From NCBI GenBank assembly GCA_040905025.1, contig JBBDSJ010000074.1:1-6202 (forward strand): a stretch of 6,202 nt of DNA. The letters run 5' to 3'. Both the position numbers and the translations under genes were made by a program. How positions within the stretch are numbered: position 1 is the stretch's first letter; each line of letters begins with the position of its first letter. The DNA is from JBBDSJ01 sp040905025. GTDB lineage: Bacteria > Pseudomonadota > Gammaproteobacteria > Methylohalomonadales > Methylohalomonadaceae. This document shows positions 1 to 6,187 of this stretch, piece after piece. The notes under the pieces are model-generated. The model did no database searches, was not told where the DNA came from, and saw nothing but the letters and a program-made list of their open reading frames with translations.

Positions 1-1
1 T

Positions 2-157
2 ATTGTTACCCATAACATGCAGCAGGCAGCACGTGTGTCGGATTATACTGCTTACATGTATGTGGGTGAAATGGTGGAGTTTTCCGACACGAACACGTTA
101 TTTACCAATCCCGGCAACAAGATGACCGAGGATTATATTACCGGCCGTTACGGCTAA
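2..157 (+). CDS. pstB: Phosphate ABC transporter ATP-binding protein PstB, C-terminal end (partial)
   Basis: This is the 3' end of a gene that begins before the window; 51 codons and the TAA stop are visible. The fragment opens with IVTHNMQQAARVSDY, in which the His of VTHNM is the switch (H-loop) histidine of ABC ATPases. It ends with FTNPGNKMTEDYITGRYG, the characteristic PstB tail. PstB is the cytoplasmic ATPase that energises PstSCA, the high-affinity inorganic phosphate importer. The Walker A, signature and Walker B motifs lie upstream and cannot be checked. The following phoU starts 28 bases downstream on the same strand, the classical pst operon order, which supports the call. The family assignment is secure from the tail alone; whether the full gene is intact is unknown. 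Confidence 0.95.
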   Translation: MVTHNMQQAARVSDYTAYMYVGEMVEFSDTNTLFTNPGNKMTEDYITGRYG

Positions 158-185
158 CCATGACCCGGACCCTGGAATTCAGCTA

Positions 186-914
186 ATGAGCACAACGACT
201 ACATCGCAGCATATCTCCCGATCCTTTGACAGGGAACTGGAAAACGTACGTACCCGCGTGCTTGAGATGGGTGGGCTGGTTGAGCAGCAGCTTATCAGTG
301 CACTCAAGGCACTGGTTGAGGCTGACACAGAGCTCGCCGCCACAGTACTTAAAAATGAATACGACGTGAATTTAATGGAAGTCGCGATTGATGAAGATTG
401 TACCCAGATTCTGGCACGGCGCCAGCCGGCTGCAAGCGATCTGCGCCTGGTAATGGCTGTGGGCAAAACCATTACCGATCTGGAACGGGTCGGTGATGAA
501 GCGCAGAAGATTGCCAAGATGTCGATTGATCTGGCCGAGAAACACGGCCCGAAGTCGTATTACATTGGCATCAATTCGATGGGTAATTATGTTCGTACCA
601 TGCTGCGGGGGTCGCTGGATGCGTTTGCGCGTATGGATTCAGCCGCTGCTGTAAAGGTTGCCGGTCAGGAGCCGGTATCGGATGATCAGTACGCGGCAAT
701 CCTGCGCCAGCTGATTACCTACATGATGGAAGATCCACGCAGTATCACCTCGGCGCTGGACGCAGTCTGGTGTGCCCGGGCGCTGGAACGTATCGGTGAC
801 CATGCCCGGAATATTTGTGAGTATGTGATCTACTTTGTTGAAGGCAAGGATGTGCGCCATATCAGTATTGAGGATATGGAAAAGGAAATTATGGGTGACA
901 AGAAAACCAGCTAA
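186..914 (+). CDS. phoU: Phosphate signalling / transport regulator PhoU
   Basis: The product is 242 residues, the usual PhoU length. PhoU is a cytoplasmic all-helical protein made of two similar three-helix bundles. By family knowledge it links the Pst transporter to the PhoR sensor kinase, keeps the Pho regulon off when phosphate is plentiful and limits phosphate uptake. Both repeats show the metal-binding E/D-x-x-x-D signature: LERVGDEAQKIA (Glu100, Asp104) in the first half and LERIGDHARNICE (Glu201, Asp205) in the second. The ATG at 186 has a TGGA ribosome-binding element at 173-176 about nine bases upstream, and the N-terminus (HISRSFDRELENVRTRVLEMGG) aligns with the family start. It follows pstB by 28 bases, so co-transcription is likely. 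No defect is visible. Confidence 0.96.
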   Translation: MSTTTTSQHISRSFDRELENVRTRVLEMGGLVEQQLISALKALVEADTELAATVLKNEYDVNLMEVAIDEDCTQILARRQPAASDLRLVMAVGKTITDLERVGDEAQKIAKMSIDLAEKHGPKSYYIGINSMGNYVRTMLRGSLDAFARMDSAAAVKVAGQEPVSDDQYAAILRQLITYMMEDPRSITSALDAVWCARALERIGDHARNICEYVIYFVEGKDVRHISIEDMEKEIMGDKKTS

Positions 915-946
915 ACAATCCCTGAATTTGCCCACTGCATCGTGCC

Positions 947-961
947 GCGGCTGACAGCCGC
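947..961 (+). promoter_or_regulatory. GC-rich hairpin in the ppk1 leader
   Basis: GCGGCT (947-952), a GAC loop (953-955) and AGCCGC (956-961) form a perfect six-pair stem. No T-tract follows, so it is not an intrinsic terminator. It ends 6 bases before the possible GTG start at 968 and 24 bases before the ATG at 986. If GTG is used it would occupy the ribosome-binding position. A role in tuning ppk1 translation or mRNA stability is inference; a chance palindrome in GC-rich spacer is possible. Confidence 0.4.
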
Positions 962-985
962 TGCCGAGTGGCTTATCATCCGCAG

Positions 986-3055
986 ATGGACACGATTAAT
1001 CTCAAACAACCGGAACTCTATATCAACCGTGAGTTGAGTTTGCTGGAGTTCAACCGGCGCGTGCTGGAACAGGCCAAGGATGAGACCATTCCGTTACTTG
1101 AACGGCTGCGTTTTATCTGTATTTCCAGCACCAATCTGGATGAGTTCTTTGAAATCCGCGCCGCCGGTCTGCATCAGCAGGTCAAATACGGTTCGGTACA
1201 GACTGGCCCGGATAATCTCACGCCACAGGAAGTCCTCAAGCGCATCAGTGTAACGACACGTGAGCTCATTACCGAGCAATACCGTGTGCTTAATGAAGAG
1301 CTTATTCCGCAACTTGCTAAAGAAAAAATCCGGTTGATACGGCGGCGCGAGTGGAGTGCGGCGCAAAGCCGCTGGGTACGGCGCTACTTTCGCCAGGAAG
1401 TATTGCCGGTGCTAAGTCCCATTGGTCTCGATCCGGCGCATCCGTTTCCGCGGGTATTGAACAAAAACCTGTATTTCATTGTCTCGCTCGAAGGCAAGGA
1501 CGCGTTTGGCCGCGAAAGCGGACTGGCCATTCTGCAGGCGCCACGCTCATTGCCGCGCATCATTCAGGTGCCGCGTGATATTGCCAACGGCCCGCATGAT
1601 TTTACGCTGCTGTCATCCATTATCCATGCCAATGTCGGTGATCTGTTCCCGGGCATGAAAGTCACCGGTTGTTATCAATTCCGGGTGACACGCAATGGTG
1701 ATCTGTTTGTTGACGAGGAAGAAGTCGACAATTTATTACGGGCACTTGAAGGTGAGTTGCCATCGCGCCGTTTCAGCGATGCGGTGCGTATCGAAGTTGC
1801 CGATAATTGTCCTGATGAAATCAGCCAGTTTCTGTTGCAGCAATTTCATTTGTCAGAAGATGATTTGTTCCAGGTTAACGGGCCTGTAAACCTGAATCGC
1901 CTGTTGGGTATTCATGAGCTTGTTGACCGGCCGGATTTGACGTATCCGGGATTCACGCCGGAATTCCCGCCCCGTATCATGAAAAGCACCAGCATTTTCG
2001 ACACCCTGCGCAATGGCGATATTCTGTTGCATCATCCGTTTCAGTCGTTTGTACCGGTCGTGGACTTCCTGCGTCAGGCGGCCACCGATCCTAATGTGCT
2101 ATCCATCAAACAGACTTTGTATCGCACCGGCGATGATTCTGTCATCGTCGAAGCATTAAAGGACGCCGCCCGGGCCGGCAAGGAAGTGACGGTTGTGGTT
2201 GAATTGCGTGCCCGCTTTGATGAAGAAGCCAATATAGAATTGGCCAGTGATTTACAGGAAGTTGGCGCACATGTTGTTTATGGTGTGGTGGGTTACAAGG
2301 CACATGCCAAGATGATTCTGGTGGTGCGGCGTGAAGGCCGCAAATTACGGCGTTATGTACATGTGGGGACCGGTAACTATCATGCCCGGACTGCGCGTAT
2401 TTATACCGACTACGGTTTGCTGACCTGTGATCAGGCCATGGGTGAAGACGTCAACAAGCTGTTCCATCAGCTGACAGGCCTGGGCCGTGCAAGTAAATTG
2501 AAAAAAATCCTGCAATCACCGTTTACATTGCACAAGGGCATGCTTGATCTGGTGAATTTTGAAGCTGAACAGGCCAAAGCCGGCAAGGAAACACGCATTA
2601 TCCTGAAGATGAATGCGCTGATTGAACCGCAGATGATTCAGGTGTTGTATGAAGCGTCACAGGCCGGCGTTAAAATTGATTTGATCATTCGCGGGCTTTG
2701 TTGTCTGCGGCCAGGGGTGGCGGGAGTTTCGGAGAATATCCACGTGCGTTCCATTATTGGCCGGTTCCTTGAGCACACCCGCGTCTTCTACTTCTATCAT
2801 GAAGGTGAAGAGCTGTTGTATTGTTCAAGCGCCGACTGGATGGAGCGGAATTTTTTCCGGCGGGTAGAAACCTGCTTTCCGGTAGAAGAAAAGCGGCCAC
2901 GCGATCAGATTATGAATTTTGGCTTGCATTCATATCTTTCAGATAATACCCAGGCGTGGATATTGCAAAGCGATGGTACCTACAAACGCGCCAAACAGGG
3001 CAGCCAGAAACCGCGTTCGGCACAGCAAACACTGCTGGATCACTTTTGTGACTAG
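986..3055 (+). CDS. ppk1: Polyphosphate kinase 1 (ATP:polyphosphate phosphotransferase)
   Basis: Ppk1 reversibly transfers the terminal phosphate of ATP to a growing inorganic polyphosphate chain through a phosphohistidine intermediate; the E. coli enzyme is peripherally membrane associated. The product is 689 residues from ATG 986, or 695 from GTG 968, the normal family length. With ATG numbering, the N-terminal domain carries the ATP-contacting motif SSTNLDEF (Asn50). The two C-terminal phospholipase-D-like domains hold LYR (Arg380), LRARFDEEAN (Arg410), YKAHAKM (His440, the expected autophosphorylated His) and GRFLEHTR (His597). Spacings between these residues match E. coli Arg375, Arg405, His435 and His592 exactly. 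I prefer ATG 986 because it leaves a short tail before the conserved LYINRELSLLEFN block, but neither start has a clear ribosome-binding site. It lies 71 bases after phoU (53 for GTG), probably partly co-transcribed with pst-phoU. The extreme C-terminus is polar and probably variable. Confidence 0.97.
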   Translation: MDTINLKQPELYINRELSLLEFNRRVLEQAKDETIPLLERLRFICISSTNLDEFFEIRAAGLHQQVKYGSVQTGPDNLTPQEVLKRISVTTRELITEQYRVLNEELIPQLAKEKIRLIRRREWSAAQSRWVRRYFRQEVLPVLSPIGLDPAHPFPRVLNKNLYFIVSLEGKDAFGRESGLAILQAPRSLPRIIQVPRDIANGPHDFTLLSSIIHANVGDLFPGMKVTGCYQFRVTRNGDLFVDEEEVDNLLRALEGELPSRRFSDAVRIEVADNCPDEISQFLLQQFHLSEDDLFQVNGPVNLNRLLGIHELVDRPDLTYPGFTPEFPPRIMKSTSIFDTLRNGDILLHHPFQSFVPVVDFLRQAATDPNVLSIKQTLYRTGDDSVIVEALKDAARAGKEVTVVVELRARFDEEANIELASDLQEVGAHVVYGVVGYKAHAKMILVVRREGRKLRRYVHVGTGNYHARTARIYTDYGLLTCDQAMGEDVNKLFHQLTGLGRASKLKKILQSPFTLHKGMLDLVNFEAEQAKAGKETRIILKMNALIEPQMIQVLYEASQAGVKIDLIIRGLCCLRPGVAGVSENIHVRSIIGRFLEHTRVFYFYHEGEELLYCSSADWMERNFFRRVETCFPVEEKRPRDQIMNFGLHSYLSDNTQAWILQSDGTYKRAKQGSQKPRSAQQTLLDHFCD

Positions 3056-3178
3056 ATATAAGAAGCGGCCGCAAAAACACGATACATAAAAATAGACAAA
3101 GAAACACAGCAACGTTTTCAAGACTGAAATTCAGCCTGATTGCCATATTTCCAGTTTCTGTTTTCTCTACCCCACCCT
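3056..3178. other. Convergent ppk1/ppx intergenic spacer without clear terminator
   Basis: The 123 bases between the two stop codons are A-rich on the plus strand in the first half and pyrimidine-rich in the second. I found a NotI-type palindrome GCGGCCGC (3065-3072) followed by AAAAA, and an 11-base palindrome CTGAAATTCAG (3124-3134). Neither makes a stem with a proper loop and T-tract for either direction. No gene is supportable here; short minus-strand reading frames across it lack a family match and any ribosome-binding site I could recognise. Confidence 0.6.
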
Positions 3179-4669
3179 CTAGCTATATGCCAGTGTCCAG
3201 CCGATAGTGGCCAGATAAGCGGCTTCCATTTCCAGATCTACACCAGTGAGAGGATGTTGTTCGAGCCAGCCGTCCGGGAATGCCAGACTTAACGTTGTGT
3301 CCTTGCGGTATAACTTGAATGCAGGCAGTTCATCGCTGGACCGGCTGCGATTAAGGACTACGGTCAGCCGCAAAAGAATACATAGCCGGAGTAATTTGTC
3401 ACTGCCATTTTCCGGCAAATTCTTGAAATCATCAGGTGTAATTTTGCGCCGGTGATTGCGTATTAAAATCGCAACATAATGCTGTTCGTGATTGGAAAAA
3501 CCCGGCAGGTCGGCATTTTGCACCAGGTAAGCGCCGTGTTTCTGGTATCTGCTATGGGCGATAGCCTGGCCGAGTTCATGCAGTCTGGCTGACCAGCTCA
3601 GCAGTTGCCGATCTGGTTCATCAATCTCCTTTGGTGACAGGCTGTCGTAACAATAGCCGGCTGTCGCCTCGACACGGTCAGCGTGTTCAACATCAACACT
3701 GAAACGCTGTTGCAGTCCCTTGATGGTGGTTTCGCGAATATCCTTGCGCTGGCTGCGGCCGATCAACTCATGCAGCAGGCCTTCACGCAATGCACCATCG
3801 GAAATGGCCATATGGTCAATCTTCAGCGCTTCAAAAATCCCGCTGAGTACGGCAAATCCACCGATAAAAACCGGCGCGCGGTTACTTGAAAGGCCATCCA
3901 GCGCGATGGCATCAATATGTCCGGCCGCCAGCAGGTTTTCATGCAGGGACTGTAAACTTGCTGGCGTGATGCCGCTTTCACTCCAGTTCTGTTCGGTCAC
4001 AATCTTGTGAATCGACTGTATGGTACCGGATGCGCCAATCGCTGTTGCCCAACCCTGTTTTCGATACAGAATTTGAATGGCTTCAAGTTCCTGCCGCGCA
4101 TTAAGGATAGCCTTGCGTAACCGTTTGGCCGTGATTTTGCCGTCTGCAAAAAACTTTTGCGTCATGTTGACGCAACCCATGTACAGGCTTTCCGTTAACA
4201 GGGGTTCAAAACCCTGGCCGATAATCAATTCAGTGCTGCCACCACCGATATCAACAACCAGTCTTCGGTCATCATCCTTGTATACGGTCTGGGCGACACC
4301 AAGGTAAATAAGACGGGCTTCTTCGCGGCCAGCAATTATCTCGATTCGGTGGCCAAGTGCACGCCGGGCCTGTTGCAGGAATGCGTTACCATTGCGGGCC
4401 TGGCGTAATGTGTTGGTGCCGACAGCGCGTACCTGCCGGCCGGGTAATTCCTTTATACGTTGGCCGAATCGTTCCAGACACTGGATGGCGCGCTCCATCG
4501 CCGCCTCGGTGATATTGCGATCGGCATCCAGACCATCTGCGAGTCGTACCATTTCCTTAAGCCGATCAACGATCTGCACCTGACCATCGGTGTACTTTGC
4601 AACCACCATATGGAAGCTGTTGGAGCCCAGATCGACAGCGGCAAAAAAAGATGAGCCAGTGGTCTGCAT
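3179..4669 (-). CDS. ppx: Exopolyphosphatase, Ppx/GppA family
   Basis: The enzyme removes terminal phosphates from polyphosphate; relatives of the GppA branch also hydrolyse pppGpp. From ATG 4669 the product is 496 residues, close to E. coli Ppx (about 513) and GppA (about 494). The N-terminal ASKHA ATPase-like domains show AAVDLGSNSFHM (Asp13), GREEARLIY (Glu117, matching the catalytic Glu121 of E. coli Ppx), VDIGGGSTELIIG (138-151) and IGASGTIQSI (211-220). The C-terminal HD-like helical region has ARLHELGQAI (361-370), the segment YLVQNADLPGF (381-391) and IRNHRRK. DIGGGSTE favours Ppx over the DIGGASTE of E. coli GppA, but the length and the GWLEQHPL tail are GppA-like, so pppGpp hydrolysis cannot be excluded. 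An upstream GTG at 4744 would add 25 non-conserved residues and overlap sixA; I reject it. The gene faces ppk1 tail to tail and is divergent from sixA. Confidence 0.93.
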   Translation of the reverse strand: MQTTGSSFFAAVDLGSNSFHMVVAKYTDGQVQIVDRLKEMVRLADGLDADRNITEAAMERAIQCLERFGQRIKELPGRQVRAVGTNTLRQARNGNAFLQQARRALGHRIEIIAGREEARLIYLGVAQTVYKDDDRRLVVDIGGGSTELIIGQGFEPLLTESLYMGCVNMTQKFFADGKITAKRLRKAILNARQELEAIQILYRKQGWATAIGASGTIQSIHKIVTEQNWSESGITPASLQSLHENLLAAGHIDAIALDGLSSNRAPVFIGGFAVLSGIFEALKIDHMAISDGALREGLLHELIGRSQRKDIRETTIKGLQQRFSVDVEHADRVEATAGYCYDSLSPKEIDEPDRQLLSWSARLHELGQAIAHSRYQKHGAYLVQNADLPGFSNHEQHYVAILIRNHRRKITPDDFKNLPENGSDKLLRLCILLRLTVVLNRSRSSDELPAFKLYRKDTTLSLAFPDGWLEQHPLTGVDLEMEAAYLATIGWTLAYS

Positions 4670-4729
4670 TTTGATATCTTTGTCTATATTACGGGCGGAG
4701 AGTACGTTGAAACAGTCAACGAGTAAACC
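4670..4729. promoter_or_regulatory. Divergent ppx/sixA promoter region
   Basis: These 60 bases separate the two divergent starts and should hold both promoters. An AT-rich element, TATATT on plus (4685-4690) and TAATAT on minus (4691-4686), could act as a -10 in either direction; matching -35 boxes are weak (GTTTCA on minus, 4713-4708, 16-base spacer). If the minus element is used, ppx RNA would begin within about ten bases of its ATG, making it nearly leaderless, which would fit the lack of a ribosome-binding site. These assignments are by eye and tentative. Confidence 0.35.
4705..4721. repeat. Perfect inverted repeat upstream of sixA (possible operator or leader hairpin)
   Basis: CGTTGA (4705-4710), spacer AACAG (4711-4715) and TCAACG (4716-4721) form a perfect six-base dyad. 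It sits between the possible -10 element and the sixA ATG, ending eight bases before the start codon. It could be a regulator binding site for the divergent pair or an RNA hairpin abutting the weak GAG (4721-4723) ribosome-binding element. I do not recognise it as a known operator. Confidence 0.4.
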
Positions 4730-5272
4730 ATGAACACAGATCACGACAACGCCGGCAAAATACTGTTACTGGCACGCCATGCCAAGTCAGCCTGGGGCGA
4801 TACTGCTGTGCATGATTATGACAGACCGCTTTCCGCGCGTGGTCTGGAAGACGCGCCGCGCATGGCGGCCTGGATACGTAGCCGGAATTTTGTGCCTGAT
4901 CTGCTGCTGTGTTCACCGGCACGACGTACCCGTGAGACAGCAACAATCTATGCAGACACCCTGGGTTTACCAGCAAACACTGTTATTCAGGAGCCGGTAA
5001 TCTATGAAGCCAGCCGCACTGACTTGCTCAAGGTATTGCAGCGTTATATCGAACAGTCGCAATGCTGCATGCTGGTCGGACACAATCCGGGGCTTGATGC
5101 CGTGCTTGAGTATTTGTGTCCGGCGGCATTGCCATTGACCGACAGTGGCAAACTGCTGACAACCGCAGCAGTTGCTGCATTACAGCTCAGGGCATTACCG
5201 GCAAATGCGTCGGCGATGCTGGAACGCAGTACGGCATGTTTGCTAGTGTTGCAACGGCCACGCGAGCTCTAG
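4730..5272 (+). CDS. sixA: SixA-type phosphohistidine phosphatase (histidine phosphatase superfamily)
   Basis: The product is 180 residues, somewhat longer than E. coli SixA (about 161). It is a small cytoplasmic member of the histidine phosphatase (phosphoglycerate mutase-like) branch. SixA of E. coli dephosphorylates histidine phosphoproteins; ArcB was proposed first, and the nitrogen-related phosphotransferase protein NPr later. Visible motifs are LLLARHAKSAWGD (Arg16, catalytic His17), YDRPLSARGLEDAP (30-43), CSPARRTRETA (61-71, Arg66), the YEA acid (Glu93) and VGHNPGL (second His118). All expected pocket residues are present. The ATG at 4730 has only a weak GAG (4721-4723) upstream. The substrate here is unknown. 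Divergence from ppx suggests, but does not show, a shared regulator; other phosphatase substrates in this broad superfamily are possible. Confidence 0.9.
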   Translation: MNTDHDNAGKILLLARHAKSAWGDTAVHDYDRPLSARGLEDAPRMAAWIRSRNFVPDLLLCSPARRTRETATIYADTLGLPANTVIQEPVIYEASRTDLLKVLQRYIEQSQCCMLVGHNPGLDAVLEYLCPAALPLTDSGKLLTTAAVAALQLRALPANASAMLERSTACLLVLQRPREL

Positions 5273-5276
5273 TCGC

Positions 5277-5309
5277 ATACCGATCAAATACGCGGGCGGT
5301 ATTATTTTT
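5277..5309 (+). terminator. Possible rho-independent terminator of sixA
   Basis: ATACCG (5277-5282) and CGGTAT (5297-5302) are perfectly complementary across a 14-base loop, followed by TATTTTT (5303-5309). The hairpin starts five bases after the sixA stop, and its descending arm and T-tract overlap the stop and last codons of the convergent methyltransferase gene. The six-pair stem is short and the loop large, so efficiency is uncertain. No T-tract lies on the other side, so it would act only for plus-strand transcription. Confidence 0.45.
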
Positions 5310-6141
5310 CTGCCACGATATAGGCAATCCAGCCGGCGTCAGCTTCACCATCCTCGGTCGGATAAAATTCACCGTCACCGTCGCCGGTTTCTTCATCAGT
5401 GCCCTGCCAGTAAACAGTCACTTTTCGATAGCCGGCTTCTTCCAGCAACTCACGCAATTCCGGCAAGGTCCACAAACGCCATTCGTAGCTGAATGCGTTC
5501 TGCATTTTCGAGCCGTCTTTCAGCTTGAAGTGGATATTGCAGCGCATATGGCCGGTGATCGGGTTGTAGTGCGCCTGATCCCAGATGTAGGTATGTTTCT
5601 TGTATTTGGTGCGTTCCTTCAACTCACGATAGGCCTCATAACCGCCGAACGCATCCAGAAACATGATGCCGTCATCAGTGAGACAGTCACGTACGCGCTT
5701 GAAATAATCTCGTAGTAACGGCCGCTGTTCGAAAATCCAGTAGCTGAAATTCATCGCCAGGATCATGTCCATTGGTTCGGTTTTGACCTGCATGACATCC
5801 TGTTGCAGTAATTCAATCCGTTTTGCCTGGGATGGCTTCAATGCGCCGATTTTGTGCTTGCGCCCCCAGTCGAGGACTTCGCCATCAAGATCAACGCCGA
5901 CCGCAGTATTTTTTGCCCGCCGCCGGATCCACTCGCAGGAGGTATTGGCGGTACCACAGAAATCTTCACGTAGTTTGTAAGCCGTGCGGCCGCGCAGTTT
6001 CTTGAATGTGCTGTCAACGAAATCAATCTCGGCTTCAACGCATTGCACTGATTCCTCGTACAACTCATGTCGATCTGCCTTGTCTGCCATTGTGACTTTG
6101 GCTGGTTTGTTGTTATTTTTCCGGTCGGACTTCTTTGACAT
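5302..6141 (-). CDS. Class I SAM-dependent methyltransferase, substrate unknown
   Basis: The product is 279 residues with a Rossmann-type methyltransferase fold. LREDFCGTANTS (57-68) is the SAM-binding motif I in its FCGT form; GVDLD (82-86, Asp84) is the acidic strand-2 motif that holds the ribose; QDVMQV (114-119) and MDMILAMNFSYW (124-135) follow as motifs III and IV. FLDAFGGYE (161-169) is the strand-5 region. The first 17 residues are Lys/Asn-rich and probably disordered; a second in-frame ATG lies at 6090, but ATG 6141 has a clear GGAG eight bases upstream (6153-6150) and is preferred. Residues 248-268 are strongly acidic (TDEETGDGDGEF), just before the final WIAYIVAEK strand. I cannot assign a substrate. 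The gene runs convergently to sixA with a 29-base gap and appears to be transcribed on its own. Confidence 0.85.
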   Translation of the reverse strand: MSKKSDRKNNNKPAKVTMADKADRHELYEESVQCVEAEIDFVDSTFKKLRGRTAYKLREDFCGTANTSCEWIRRRAKNTAVGVDLDGEVLDWGRKHKIGALKPSQAKRIELLQQDVMQVKTEPMDMILAMNFSYWIFEQRPLLRDYFKRVRDCLTDDGIMFLDAFGGYEAYRELKERTKYKKHTYIWDQAHYNPITGHMRCNIHFKLKDGSKMQNAFSYEWRLWTLPELRELLEEAGYRKVTVYWQGTDEETGDGDGEFYPTEDGEADAGWIAYIVAEK

Positions 6142-6149
6142 GAGTCTGG

Positions 6150-6187
6150 CTCCATATTAGCTATTAAGATATCAGTGCGTGATTATA
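6150..6187 (-). promoter_or_regulatory. Promoter -10 and ribosome-binding site of the methyltransferase gene
   Basis: On the minus strand a perfect TATAAT lies at 6187-6182, and GGAG at 6153-6150 is eight bases before the ATG. The implied RNA start near 6175 gives a leader of about 34 bases. A 17-base spacer would put the -35 box just beyond the window end, so it cannot be checked. Confidence 0.5.

Noticed and set aside
3065..3072. GCGGCCGC followed by AAAAA as a terminator for ppx on the minus strand
   Set aside because: The T-tract would precede the palindrome on the minus strand, and an eight-base palindrome has no loop to form a stem.
3124..3134. CTGAAATTCAG palindrome in the ppk1/ppx spacer as terminator or operator
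   Set aside because: The arms leave a single-base loop, no T-tract follows, and it lies downstream of both genes where an operator is not expected.
2910..3146. Hydrophobic minus-strand open frames over the ppk1 end and the convergent spacer
   Set aside because: They are mostly antisense to the ppk1 C-terminus; the hydrophobic look comes from reading the A-rich spacer on the opposite strand. No ribosome-binding site or family match is visible.
5116..5715. A 199-codon plus-strand open frame overlapping the end of sixA and the antisense of the methyltransferase gene
   Set aside because: It lies out of frame over sixA and opposite a methyltransferase with clear motifs; its protein shows no family signature and it has no credible ribosome-binding site. 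It is a shadow frame.
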